Notes under the pieces: generated by a model
Told to the model about the DNA's origin: nothing
Database searches by the model: none
The model's input: the letters and a program-made list of their open reading frames with translations, nothing else
Part shown: in pieces, positions 1 through 8,653 of the stretch
Layout: each line of letters starts with the position of its first letter
Numbering within the stretch: the stretch's first letter is position 1
Source of the DNA: CALBJU01 sp965247125
GTDB taxonomy: Bacteria; Bacteroidota; Rhodothermia; Rhodothermales; UBA10348
Direction: 5' to 3'
Assembly (NCBI GenBank): GCA_965247125.1
Contig: CBDFGO010000001.1
Coordinates: forward strand, 496,001 to 560,000
DNA: 64,000 nt
Made by a program: the position numbers and the translations under genes

Positions 1-1580
1 CTTCTGTTGCTCGGAATCGAAGACATTTCTGGATCAGACCATTTGTAGGTGACCATTTCGGTCAGGGGGTCGAACTGTTCGATTCGTCCATACGGTGTTC
101 CGAACCAAAATAACCCAGAGGGACCCTCATGAATACTTACCACAACGGCCCTGGTGGATGTCTCTGGATTGTCTGAGTCGTACTGATGCTTTATAAAGAG
201 ACCGGTCGCTGGATTCAATTTGCCGAGATGTTCCAATCCAAGACCCAACCAAACAGTGCCGGATTGATCTTCATGGATGGCGCCGACGTTATTGGGAGAG
301 GGGGCATATGGATATTTCGAAACCCGGCCGGTCGATAGATCCAGCTGATTCAGAGCGGTGCCCTGTGTCCCAACCCAGAGCATATGGGCCGCCTCTGGCC
401 CTTCGAAAATCGCTTTTACAGGCACTGGATCCAGGCTGTTCGGATCCAGCGGATCGTGCTGCCAGTGGGTGAACCACTCGGGCGAGCGAACAAGTCGATT
501 GACCCCCACGCCAAACGTGGCAAGCCACAGAACACCATCATCGTCCTCGAACAGGTCCGCTACAAAATTGCTGCTGGGGCTATCTTTATTGCCGGGATCG
601 TGCACAGAGTGTGTGAAGCGTTCACTTGTACGGTCGAACAGGTTCAGCCCCCCATCGAACGTGCCGATCCATAAGTTGCCGAAACTATCCTCCTCGATAC
701 TCTCAATCATGTTGGAACTGATGCTGGATGGGTCCCGTGGATTGTGCTGGTATCTTTTGAACCGGCCCATTTCACGGTCAAAACGGTGTAGTCCTCCCGA
801 GGGACCTCCCACGCCAACCCACAAGGTGCCTTCTCGGTCTTCCAAGATGGCCTTGACGATATTATCGCTCAGGCTAGTCTGATCGACGGAACTGTGCAGA
901 TATCGGGTAAACTGCCCTGTATCGTGGTCGAAGCGGCTCAGACCGAAATTTCCCGTACCGACCCAGAGGATACCATTTCTATCTTCGAGCATCGAGTGTA
1001 CGACGCGTCCGGTCAGACTGTCCGGATTACTCAGATTTTTTCCGTAGCGGGTGAATGTTCCAGTTTCGGGTTCGAACCGATTGAAGCTTTCCCAGGCTGT
1101 CCCAACCCACACGATTCCGTCGCGTCCACCCACGATCCTCCATGCCTCATCATGGCTGAGACTATTCGGATTCTCGGGATCATGCCGGTAGGTTGTGAAT
1201 TGCTCCGTCGACGGATCAAAACGGTCAAGACCATTCCTTCTCGTACCAATCCAGAAAATTCCCTGTGCATCTTGAAACACGGTCTCGACTCTGTAGGGAT
1301 TTCCCGTCTCATATCCCGTGTCAGGTTTAAAGACCGAATAACCATGGCCGTCATATCTGACCAAACCGTCATCAGTACCGAACCACATAAACCCTTTGCG
1401 ATCCTGGATGATCGAACGGACTGTTGTGTGCGGTAGTCCCCGCAATGGGAGGCGTTCGAAACGGAGGTCCTGGTGTTGCGCGAAAAGCCTCGTGGGAGAC
1501 GAGAAGGACCCCAGCACAAACAACACTACGCCCGCCAGGAAAAGCGATGTCCGAAGTGCTGAGTTGGTACGAAAGGCCAT
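1..1580 (-). CDS. Reg_prop beta-propeller sensor, N-terminal part (runs off the left edge)
   Basis: I translated the minus strand by hand from the ATG at 1580 and found no stop to the window edge, giving about 526 residues of a longer protein. A signal peptide (residues about 1-34, ending LFAQ) is followed by repeated blades of the two-component regulator propeller type (D-x-x-G-x-hydrophobic-W-hydrophobic-G-T ... L-x-x-F-D), for example near 1240, 1110, 930, 800 and 650. In Bacteroidota this architecture is the periplasmic sensor half of hybrid histidine kinases or of LytS/diguanylate-cyclase-type receptors, which sense glycans or other envelope signals. The effector half lies outside the window, so the output domain is unknown. 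All other-frame ORFs in 1-1530 are shadows of this gene. Confidence 0.85.
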   Translation of the reverse strand, partial: MAFRTNSALRTSLFLAGVVLFVLGSFSSPTRLFAQHQDLRFERLPLRGLPHTTVRSIIQDRKGFMWFGTDDGLVRYDGHGYSVFKPDTGYETGNPYRVETVFQDAQGIFWIGTRRNGLDRFDPSTEQFTTYRHDPENPNSLSHDEAWRIVGGRDGIVWVGTAWESFNRFEPETGTFTRYGKNLSNPDSLTGRVVHSMLEDRNGILWVGTGNFGLSRFDHDTGQFTRYLHSSVDQTSLSDNIVKAILEDREGTLWVGVGGPSGGLHRFDREMGRFKRYQHNPRDPSSISSNMIESIEEDSFGNLWIGTFDGGLNLFDRTSERFTHSVHDPGNKDSPSSNFVADLFEDDDGVLWLATFGVGVNRLVRSPEWFTHWQHDPLDPNSLDPVPVKAIFEGPEAAHMLWVGTQGTALNQLDLSTGRVSKYPYAPSPNNVGAIHEDQSGTVWLGLGLEHLGKLNPATGLFIKHQYDSDNPETSTRAVVVSIHEGPSGLFWFGTPYGRIEQFDPLTEMVTYKWSDPEMSSIPSNR

Positions 1581-1728
1581 GGAAAACGTGACGGATCCGG
1601 AAAGCAATCGGTCAATCTACTGCATACACACAGCAAGCTCCTAATCGAATTGAATTCGGGTTTGATTCCCCCGGCAGCCGAAGAAGAGAGGCTGAATGTA
1701 TCCGAGATCATACCTGGCTAAACCTCTA

Positions 1729-2487
1729 TCAGGCTCCCATGGTCACTACAATCCACACGTACACGCCGATAAAAAGAGATATCCCCAACACCAGCCCGAT
1801 CATGAAAATGGTGTAGGACACTCGGAGCAGTTGAAACTTGCGCTGCAACACATTTCCGAGACCGTATATGTCGCGGATCATGTTATAGTAGAGAGAGCTG
1901 GAGTTATTCAGGAGTTCGGTCATTCCCGTCACATAATCCGCCTCAGAAAGCCCAACGAAGTGGCCAAAGAAAAGGATATTTGCTCGATTATTTCTGACAT
2001 CTTCGAGCGTAACCAGATTGCTGCTTACCCGTGGACGGGCGCTGAGCACGGCATAGATTATGGAGCCCAGGCACGAGAGCAGCATGACAGAAGTCGGCAC
2101 CAGCAGCCACGGATTGGTGTCGATCTTGGGAGATATGGAAGCGATAATGATTGAGATAATGATGCCGTTGATGCTGATCATTATGTTCGCCTTGGTATCC
2201 GCCAGAGCGCTCAAATTCATGTGCACCCGATACGAGGTGCGAAACATGGTTTCGATGCCCCTACTTGTCCCTAAACCCTTCGATTTCTTCTTCTTTTTAC
2301 CCTTCTCGGCGCTGGCTTCAGAGGCAGTCTCATCGGTGGGATGAGTAGCTACCGATGATTCTTCTGGTGCGTCGGAAGGCTCCGAAACCAACTCAGGTGT
2401 CGTTTTTTCAGGATTTTTGTTCGGATCCGCTTCCATGCACTCGCTCAGGTCTACGTGAATAGGCACAAGATACGTGTAAAGCCTCAT
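1729..2487 (-). CDS. Orphan Pycsar-effector-type (DUF5706) membrane protein
   Basis: 252 residues. Residues 1-75 are a hydrophilic, Glu/Lys-rich low-complexity segment with a KGKKKKKSKG patch. Residues about 80-252 match my memory of the DUF5706/PycTM family: the R-G-I-E-T-M-F-R-T-S-Y-R entry helix and the signature A-D-T-K-A-N-I-M-I-S-I-N-G, then hydrophobic segments at about 105-120, 128-150 and 222-247. PycTM proteins are the membrane effectors of cyclic-pyrimidine (Pycsar) anti-phage signalling, but similar domains also occur fused to HD hydrolases or alone in Bacteroidota. No cyclase gene is adjacent: neighbours are the Reg_prop sensor and, divergently, the DUF305 gene. The start could also be the Met at 2436. 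The family call is fairly firm; a defence role is inference. Confidence 0.7.
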   Translation of the reverse strand: MRLYTYLVPIHVDLSECMEADPNKNPEKTTPELVSEPSDAPEESSVATHPTDETASEASAEKGKKKKKSKGLGTSRGIETMFRTSYRVHMNLSALADTKANIMISINGIIISIIIASISPKIDTNPWLLVPTSVMLLSCLGSIIYAVLSARPRVSSNLVTLEDVRNNRANILFFGHFVGLSEADYVTGMTELLNNSSSLYYNMIRDIYGLGNVLQRKFQLLRVSYTIFMIGLVLGISLFIGVYVWIVVTMGA

Positions 2488-2580
2488 GAAGGGCGATAGG
2501 ATTGGCGTTTCGCAATATCGGTGTGATGGAGTATATTTTGGGCCCGTTGATCTGAACCGACACAGATAAGCTGAAGAGGA

Positions 2581-3261
2581 ATGATTGCATTACGCGAATG
2601 CTGGCCGGTCGCGACTCTCGTAGTCGTGCTTGTAGCCCCAGGCTGCAGCTCTTCGAGCGGTGCACTGTCTGATTCTGCTGCAAGCTCGACCTCAGAGCTG
2701 GAAGCCCTGTTCTGGGCGCGCAAGGACAGTGCGTTTACACGTGTATCGCAGGCTGACGTGGATTTTATGACTGGCATGATCGGTCATCACGCCCAGGCTC
2801 TGATCATGGCCGGCTTCGCGCCTTCCCATGGTGCCAATCCAGAGGTTCAGCGGCTATGTGCACGCATCATCAACGCGCAGAAGGACGAAATAGTAACCAT
2901 GCAAACCTGGCTCCGAGATCGCGGACAGGCCGTACCTGAAGTTCAGATTGAAGGACGAATGTTAATGTTGCACGGCGTCGGTGAGCACAACGTCCACATG
3001 CCTGGCATGCTCTCTTCTGAACAACTCCAGCAACTCGATGAGGCCCGGGACTCTGATTTTGATAAGCTGTTTCTGGTGTACATGATTCAACACCACAACG
3101 GAGCAGTTGCGATGGTCGAAGAGCTGTTTGGCAAAGACGGTGCGGCCCAGGATGAAATCGCATTCAAAGTGGCAAACGACATCAATGTCGACCAGATTAC
3201 CGAAATCGCGAGGATGGAGCGAATGCTTGCTATTCTCAGCGATTCAGATGAAACCCAGTGA
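2581..3261 (+). CDS. DUF305-family secreted lipoprotein
   Basis: 226 residues. A signal sequence ends in a cysteine at about residue 22 (APGC-Ser-Ser), suggesting a lipid-anchored envelope protein, though the lipobox is not ideal. Two DUF305-type helical repeats follow: the first has M-I-G-H-H-A-Q-A (about 63-70) and the second M-I-Q-H-H-N-G-A-V-A-M (about 162-172), each with the His-His pair typical of this ferritin-like, metal-associated fold. The biochemical function of DUF305 is unsettled; it is often found with copper or other metal handling genes. The stop codon overlaps a possible GTG of the next gene, and the LVIVD lipoprotein starts about 50 bp later, so the two are likely co-transcribed. 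Confidence 0.8.
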   Translation: MIALRECWPVATLVVVLVAPGCSSSSGALSDSAASSTSELEALFWARKDSAFTRVSQADVDFMTGMIGHHAQALIMAGFAPSHGANPEVQRLCARIINAQKDEIVTMQTWLRDRGQAVPEVQIEGRMLMLHGVGEHNVHMPGMLSSEQLQQLDEARDSDFDKLFLVYMIQHHNGAVAMVEELFGKDGAAQDEIAFKVANDINVDQITEIARMERMLAILSDSDETQ

Positions 3262-3314
3262 CACCGCAGATAAGACGCACCTTTCATATCTCTACCCACA
3301 ACAACCGAGCTATT

Positions 3315-5360
3315 ATGAATTTCTCAGTCTCGAACTTTCGCCCCGCTGCTCAGACAGCGGGCAGCCACTGCTGGTCATTTTTGCTGGTAGTAGTGTTGCT
3401 CGGAGCCTCTGCCTGTACCAACAAACCCATCACCATGGATGATGGCGCCGCTGCCATGCAGAGCCCGGCTCCAATGGCTGCGATGTCTACGATGGCTCCA
3501 AGTCCTGATCCTCGAGTGGGCCTTGGTGCTGGACTATTCGATGCCGAAGAAGCCGTCTGGAATATGAATCTCCTCTCAACGACCCCACCATCGGAGTCGT
3601 TCATTGGCGTAACCAACTCTGATCTTGCTTTTACCGGTAACTATGCGATTCAGGGCAACTACAATGGCGTCCAGGTCTTCGACATTTCAGATCCCACTAG
3701 TCCGACACTCGTAACCGAATATGTGTGTCCTGCCTCCCAGAGCGACGTCTCGGTCTATGGAGATCTGATGTTTGTGTCTGGTGAAGGACTCAGTGGCCGT
3801 CTGGACTGTGGTTCGGAAGGGATTCAGGAGGCGGTGAGCCACCACAGATTGCGTGGAATTCGCATATTCAACATCGAGGATATCAAAAACCCCGTCTACG
3901 TGTCGAATGTTCAGACCTGCCGCGGTTCCCACACCCATTCCTTGCTGAAAGACCCGTATGACAATGAAAATGTCTACATCTACATCAGCGGCTCTTCACG
4001 GGTTCGCCCGGAAGAAGAACTCGCCGGTTGCTCTGGACTAACTCCTGCTGAGGATCCAAATTCGGCTCTGTTTCGGATCGAAGTAATCAAGGTGCCTCTT
4101 GCTCATCCAGAACAAGCTGCAATTGTAAGTTCACCTCGAATTTTTGAAGACCTGGTGGCTCCACCTCAGCACGGGCAGTCTCCAGCGGATATTGCCGATT
4201 TGGAAGAAGCGAGGGCACGCGGTGAGTTTATCGTCCATTTCTTTGGGCAGGAGCGGGTGTTACCACAGGGATTCGTCGGCCCAATGTTGGCTGCGTTCAT
4301 GGAAGACCGGGACAACGAAGAAGCGAATGCAGCGGACTCCGCGGCGTTTCGTGAGGCACTTCCGGCACTTGTCGCTCAGCGTTTCGGAATTTCCGATGAT
4401 GATGAAGAGGAGGAAGAAGAAGCAGGTCCGGCACCCGGTCCCACACAGTGTCACGATATCACTCTATATCCGGCCATCGGTCGGGCGGGTGGAGCATGTG
4501 GTGGCTACGGCCTCCTGCTTGATATAACTGATCCGGCAAATCCATTCCGCATGGACGCGGTTGCAGACTCCAACTTCTCGTACTGGCATTCTGCGACATT
4601 CAACAATGACGGAACATCAGTGCTCTTCACTGATGAGTGGGGCGGAGGCGGACAGCCTAAATGCCGCGCGACTGATCCGATGGAGTGGGGTGCAAATGCT
4701 TACTTCTCCCTTGAGTCGGGAAAAATGGAATTCAAGAGCTACTACAAATTGCCAGCAGCACAGACGTCAGTAGAAAACTGTGTGGCGCACAACGGTTCTC
4801 TTATCCCGATCCCTGGACGCGATGTGATGGTGCAATCCTGGTATCAGGGTGGAATTTCCATATTTGACTGGACTGATCTGTCGAATCCGATCGAGATCGC
4901 CTATCACGATCGCGGCCCTGTCAATGCCGATCAGATGGCTAACGGCGGTACCTGGTCTGTTTACTGGTACAACGGAGTAATAGTGAGTTCAGAGATCGCC
5001 CGAGGGCTGGACATCTTCGAACTGACTCCGAGCGGTCACCTCTCAGCCAATGAGATTGCAGCGTCGAACACCGTAAAACTCGACTATCTCAACGCCCAGG
5101 GCCAGCCGAAATATGTATGGCCAGCCTCGTTCTCGCTAGCGAGAGCATACGTGGACCAGTTAGAGCGATCGAAGGGTCTGTCCGCCAGCGGTATTGCGTC
5201 TGTTCGGAGGGATCTAAACAGTGCTGAAAATACCTCGGGCTCGGCGCGGCGCAGTGCTTTGAGGAGCCTGGCGAATGATCTTGATGACAAGGCAGGGTCA
5301 GCTGCAGATCCCGATAAGGTGAAAAAGGTAGCCTCCACAGTTCGGGACCTGGGAATGTAG
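3315..5360 (+). CDS. LVIVD-repeat lipoprotein
   Basis: I start at the ATG at 3315 because it gives a clean lipoprotein signal (hydrophobic stretch ending LLGASAC) and 681 residues; an upstream GTG at 3258 only adds a charged leader. The body has LVIVD-type blades of a predicted beta-propeller (G-V-Q-V-F-D-I-S-D-P-T-S-P near residue 105, I-R-I-F-N-I-E-D-I near 185, I-S-I-F-D-W-T-D near 525). An acidic run (DDDEEEEEEAG, about residue 365) sits in a long insertion between blades. Its place directly after a DUF305 gene suggests joint function at the envelope, possibly metal-related, but no enzyme motif was recognised. A strong bidirectional terminator follows. Confidence 0.75.
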   Translation: MNFSVSNFRPAAQTAGSHCWSFLLVVVLLGASACTNKPITMDDGAAAMQSPAPMAAMSTMAPSPDPRVGLGAGLFDAEEAVWNMNLLSTTPPSESFIGVTNSDLAFTGNYAIQGNYNGVQVFDISDPTSPTLVTEYVCPASQSDVSVYGDLMFVSGEGLSGRLDCGSEGIQEAVSHHRLRGIRIFNIEDIKNPVYVSNVQTCRGSHTHSLLKDPYDNENVYIYISGSSRVRPEEELAGCSGLTPAEDPNSALFRIEVIKVPLAHPEQAAIVSSPRIFEDLVAPPQHGQSPADIADLEEARARGEFIVHFFGQERVLPQGFVGPMLAAFMEDRDNEEANAADSAAFREALPALVAQRFGISDDDEEEEEEAGPAPGPTQCHDITLYPAIGRAGGACGGYGLLLDITDPANPFRMDAVADSNFSYWHSATFNNDGTSVLFTDEWGGGGQPKCRATDPMEWGANAYFSLESGKMEFKSYYKLPAAQTSVENCVAHNGSLIPIPGRDVMVQSWYQGGISIFDWTDLSNPIEIAYHDRGPVNADQMANGGTWSVYWYNGVIVSSEIARGLDIFELTPSGHLSANEIAASNTVKLDYLNAQGQPKYVWPASFSLARAYVDQLERSKGLSASGIASVRRDLNSAENTSGSARRSALRSLANDLDDKAGSAADPDKVKKVASTVRDLGM

Positions 5361-5388
5361 GTTCGGATTGCTGACCCCTGAAGCATTG

Positions 5389-5423
5389 AAGGCCTTACCC
5401 GACTCCACGTCTGGTAAGGCCTT
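5389..5423. terminator. Bidirectional hairpin terminator
   Basis: Perfect 11-bp inverted repeat AAGGCCTTACC (5389-5399) / GGTAAGGCCTT (5413-5423) with a 13-nt loop, between the convergent LVIVD gene (stop 5360) and the minus-strand gene ending at 5451. Confidence 0.8.
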
Positions 5424-5450
5424 CCTGTATCTGCCGGGCAGTTCTAAGAT

Positions 5451-5819
5451 TTATTTTTTTGGTTTCCTCGTCGTGGGATTGGGTTTCAGCGATGACACGT
5501 AGTCGAAGCTCATATTCAGATACATCATGAAAGTATCCACATCAAAGAGCACTTCGTCTGGAACGACCACGTACTCCTTCATGACAGTGTTATAGGACAC
5601 AAGTAACTCGGCCGAGTATTTCTCCATAAAAGCGGCCCGTTCTTCTTTCGATAACCGCACGGCGATGTCGCCAACCTTGTTTATACAAGAGAACATGTGT
5701 CCGTTCACAGACGTGTAGTGATTGGCGGCACCCTTGCGCTCGATGGCAGGATGTGCATCGATCAGGCGGTCGTAGATTTCGACACGCTCCATTGGAGCCG
5801 CTGGTTTGGGCTTGGCCAT
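5451..5819 (-). CDS. Small TfoX-N-like protein
   Basis: 122 residues, no signal or membrane segment. The core (about residues 10-110) has the pattern of TfoX/Sxy N-terminal-type or YjbR-like small proteins: an N-terminal helix (ERVEIYDRLIDAHP), a strand block around NGHMFSCINKVGDIAVRL, a helix (SKEERAAFMEKY) and a C-terminal Tyr-rich helix, with basic PKPKK-like tails at both ends. The family assignment is from memory and tentative. The role is unknown; full TfoX proteins regulate competence, but this protein lacks the C-terminal TfoX domain. It is divergent from the esterase gene at 6004. Confidence 0.55.
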   Translation of the reverse strand: MAKPKPAAPMERVEIYDRLIDAHPAIERKGAANHYTSVNGHMFSCINKVGDIAVRLSKEERAAFMEKYSAELLVSYNTVMKEYVVVPDEVLFDVDTFMMYLNMSFDYVSSLKPNPTTRKPKK

Positions 5820-6003
5820 GGGCTTGAGACCTCCATTTGCTCAAATTCGGGGTAGTTGCCAAGGTACTGTCTCAGAGCTCGACAGATCTAGCGATCGAAT
5901 TGTCAGACGTTGAGTTGCGCATTACGCCCGAGGTGTGCAGATTAAGCGAGAAATAGGCCACCACGAGTTTTGTTGACCAATTGCTGAAAACTGAGGGATC
6001 GGG

Positions 6004-6846
6004 ATGACCACATTGAATTCCACGAAGAGCCAGATGCCAGACATGATGTACACCGATCGGGAGAACGCCGGGAAAGGGCAATTCTCATTGGGAAGGCTGT
6101 TTGAGGGGAAATCGCGAATCTTATTCTCAGTGCTGTTGGCTCTGTTATTTTCGTCATGCACAACCGCATATGAACCAGGAAAACACCTTTTCATTCTTTC
6201 TGGCCAGTCAAATATGGCGGGATTGAATCCCGAGGAATCGTTCACACCGGTAGTGGAGGCCGAATTCGGAGAAGAGCAGGTTATTGTCGTCAAACACGCG
6301 GTCGGTGGTCAGCCGATCAGACGGTGGTTCAAGTTGTGGAAGCCGGCCGAAGGGGATGAGCCGAAGGCGACTGCTGATCTGTACGACAGCCTGATGACAA
6401 GAGTCAATCTGGCCATCATCGATACCAAAATAGAAAGCGTGACATTTGTCTGGATGCAAGGCGAGAGAGATGCGCGGGAAGAACATGGGCAGGTGTATGA
6501 GGCCAGCCTGAACGGCCTCTTGGGGCAGCTCCGAACTGATCTGAACCGCGACGACATCAACTTCGTCGTTGGCCGCTTGAGCGACTTTGATATGGATAAT
6601 GCGAGATATCCGCACTGGACCATGGTGCGCGAAGCGCAGGTAGAATTTGCAGGGGCCTCTCAACTAACAACCTGGGTCGACACCGATGACCTCAACGATG
6701 GGCTCAACCGGCGGGGTCAGGAAATCACGGACGACCTACACTACTCGGTTGAGGGATACACGACGTTGGGTCAACGATTTGCCACAGAAGCCGTTGCGCT
6801 GGTAAATCAGCGTGTTGGCGCATCATCACCGGTATACACGAGGTAG
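6004..6846 (+). CDS. SGNH/SASA-type carbohydrate esterase lipoprotein
   Basis: 280 residues. After a charged N-terminus, a hydrophobic stretch ends in LFSSC (about residue 52), a lipobox. The sialate O-acetylesterase-like (CE6/SASA) domain follows: G-Q-S-N-M (about 65-69) carries the predicted nucleophile serine, W-M-Q-G-E-R-D is the second block, and D-D-L-H-Y (about 244-248) supplies the Asp-x-x-His pair of the triad. The likely activity is de-acetylation of a polysaccharide or sugar ester in the envelope or outside the cell. No glycoside hydrolases or SusCD genes are adjacent, so the substrate is open. Confidence 0.8.
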   Translation: MTTLNSTKSQMPDMMYTDRENAGKGQFSLGRLFEGKSRILFSVLLALLFSSCTTAYEPGKHLFILSGQSNMAGLNPEESFTPVVEAEFGEEQVIVVKHAVGGQPIRRWFKLWKPAEGDEPKATADLYDSLMTRVNLAIIDTKIESVTFVWMQGERDAREEHGQVYEASLNGLLGQLRTDLNRDDINFVVGRLSDFDMDNARYPHWTMVREAQVEFAGASQLTTWVDTDDLNDGLNRRGQEITDDLHYSVEGYTTLGQRFATEAVALVNQRVGASSPVYTR

Positions 6847-6882
6847 CTGCCTCCACATCGACAGATAAATGCGACCCCACCC

Positions 6883-8010
6883 ATGCTCCTGAAGCAGACG
6901 ACTCTGAAGGGAATTCAGGAAGGCACTATTTCAGTTGTCTTCAGGAAGTGGCGACGACCTTCCGTGAAAGCAGGGGGGACGCTGCTCACACGTATCGGAC
7001 AGCTGGCGATTGAAGCCGTGGACATTGTGCCGCTCGAAGACATTTCCGCTTCTGAAGCAATGGAATCAGGGTTTTCGAGTCTCGAGTCACTGAAATCGCT
7101 ATTGCTGAAGCGAAGTGATGGAGAGGTGTATCGTATTCGATTGGCCTTGGTCGGTCCTGATCCACGCATCGCTCTACGAATGGAAATTCCTGACGCACTG
7201 GAGTTGGAAAGCATTATTCAGCGATTGATACGCAAAGACTCCCAAAGTGCATCGGGCCCATGGATCCTTCGTGCATTAAAGATCATTCGTCAAAGGCCCG
7301 GTGAGCGCGCCGCGAATCTCGCAGCGGATTTTGGTCAGGACAAACCGGTTTTCAAAACAAATGTCCGAAAACTGAAGGGGATGGGTCTGACAGAGAGTCT
7401 GGATGTGGGGTATCGTCTTTCACCTCGCGGAAGAGCCGTTTTGGACGCGTTGGAGGACGAGTGGATCAAAGAATCCACGCGCTGTTGGGTAGAAACGGTA
7501 GTGATCGGCTTAAACCTGTGCCCATTTGCAAAGCGGGAGATGGTGAACAACTCGGTGCGTTTTTCCGTCACAGCAGCTGAATCGGAAGGGCAGCTACTGG
7601 TGGATTTACAGAATGAGATGGAACTACTGTCGGGCGACGATGCCGTTGAAACCACCCTGCTGATCCACCCCCAGGTTTTGCAGAGTTTTTCAGACTACAA
7701 TCAATTCCTGAGCGTTGCCGACAATCTCCTCAGAGATCTGGATCTGGAGGGTATTTTTCAGGTCGCCAGCTTTCATCCGTCGTACCAGTTCGTGGGCACG
7801 GAGCCGGGAGATGCTCAGAATTATACCAATCGATCCCCGTATCCGATGCTGCATCTTCTTCGAGAGGAAAGTCTGGAACATGCCATCGCGAATCACCCGG
7901 ATTCCGGTCTAATTCCGAAACGTAACGTAAAGCATATCAGTAACCTCGGTGGGGCCAGGATGCGATCCCTACTGCAGGCCTGTATTCAACATGAGGATGT
8001 CAGGACATGA
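6883..8010 (+). CDS. ASCH-like/winged-helix protein fused to DUF1415
   Basis: 375 residues in two parts. Residues 1 to about 190 resemble stand-alone ASCH-domain proteins (LLKQTTLKGI ... VVFRKWRRP ... EVYRIRLALVGPDPR) followed by a helix-turn-helix-like segment (RPGERAANLA ... VRKLKGMGLTESL ... GYRLSPRG). ASCH domains are RNA/nucleotide-binding folds. Residues about 197-375 match DUF1415: CWVETVVIGLNLCPFAK at its start, then F-H-P-x-Y-Q-F and N-R-S-P-Y-P-M-L-H-L-L-R. DUF1415 is normally a separate protein of unknown function with conserved Cys/His residues. The fusion is uncommon as far as I know. Its stop overlaps the deaminase start (ATGA at 8007-8010), indicating translational coupling. 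Confidence 0.7.
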   Translation: MLLKQTTLKGIQEGTISVVFRKWRRPSVKAGGTLLTRIGQLAIEAVDIVPLEDISASEAMESGFSSLESLKSLLLKRSDGEVYRIRLALVGPDPRIALRMEIPDALELESIIQRLIRKDSQSASGPWILRALKIIRQRPGERAANLAADFGQDKPVFKTNVRKLKGMGLTESLDVGYRLSPRGRAVLDALEDEWIKESTRCWVETVVIGLNLCPFAKREMVNNSVRFSVTAAESEGQLLVDLQNEMELLSGDDAVETTLLIHPQVLQSFSDYNQFLSVADNLLRDLDLEGIFQVASFHPSYQFVGTEPGDAQNYTNRSPYPMLHLLREESLEHAIANHPDSGLIPKRNVKHISNLGGARMRSLLQACIQHEDVRT

Positions 8011-8600
8011 GATTTCCAGTCGTGAACATTCAGTTACCGGGATGGGTCGAAGGATTCTTGAAGGGGAGAGGAGAGGTCTTCGCCAGTGTCGAGGATCGGA
8101 TGAAGCTGGTGATAGACCTCTCGCAGCAGAATGTAGAGCAAGAAACCGGTGGTCCTTTCGGCGCGGCTGTCTTCGACCAGGAGGGTCGCCTCATCGCTCC
8201 GGGTGTGAACATGGTTTCGGAAGCAAACTGTTCTGTATTGCACGCGGAGATTGTGGCATTGATCATGGCCCAGAGTCTTCTCGGCCGGTATGACATCGGG
8301 GACGGTGGCCTCCTTCAGTACGATCTGGCTGCCAGCACAGAACCGTGTGCCATGTGCTTCGGCTCAATTCCGTGGTCTGGGGTGAGTCGGCTCCTCTGTG
8401 GGGCTCGTGATGAAGACGCGCGCAGTGTTGGATTCGATGAAGGACCTAAGCTCGCGAACTGGGAGGCGGAACTTCGTTCTCGTGGTATCTATGTACGCCG
8501 GGATGTCCTCAGGGAGGAGGCGGTGAAGGTCCTGCGGCAGTATGCGGAAGATGGCGGCCCGATTTACAATTCCGGCGCTCAAAAGGGCCCGTTCCAGTAA
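8007..8600 (+). CDS. Nucleoside/guanine deaminase-family protein
   Basis: 197 residues of the cytidine-deaminase-like zinc fold. H-A-E (about residue 76-78) and P-C-A-M-C (about 113-117) supply the zinc ligands and the catalytic glutamate; G-G-P-F-G-A-A-V and N-M-V are typical of guanine-deaminase/tRNA-adenosine-deaminase-like members. It catalyses hydrolytic deamination of a purine or pyrimidine base; GuaD-like guanine deaminase is the closest in pattern, but TadA or cytosine deaminase cannot be excluded by eye. It starts within the stop of the ASCH-DUF1415 gene. The stop codon is part of a 15-bp tandem repeat, see 8594-8635. Confidence 0.75.
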   Translation: MRFPVVNIQLPGWVEGFLKGRGEVFASVEDRMKLVIDLSQQNVEQETGGPFGAAVFDQEGRLIAPGVNMVSEANCSVLHAEIVALIMAQSLLGRYDIGDGGLLQYDLAASTEPCAMCFGSIPWSGVSRLLCGARDEDARSVGFDEGPKLANWEAELRSRGIYVRRDVLREEAVKVLRQYAEDGGPIYNSGAQKGPFQ

Positions 8601-8635
8601 AATCCTAGCTAGTAAAACCCTAGCCAGTAAATCCC
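8594..8635. repeat. Three tandem 15-bp units over a stop codon
   Basis: Units CCAGTAAAATCCTAG (8594-8608), CTAGTAAAACCCTAG (8609-8623) and a truncated CCAGTAAATCCC (8624-8635). The first unit contains the deaminase stop codon TAA, so the repeat multiplies in-frame stops downstream. It lies in the short gap before the DinB-like gene. Confidence 0.8.
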
Positions 8636-8653
8636 ATTGCACGAAACAAACCT

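Noticed and set aside
1060..1080. T-arm-like GGTTCGAACC as a tRNA gene
   Set aside because: It lies inside the Reg_prop coding frame and lacks any cloverleaf around it.
358..1436. Plus-strand ORFs opposite the Reg_prop gene
   Set aside because: They are shadows of the minus-strand frame and have no recognisable features.
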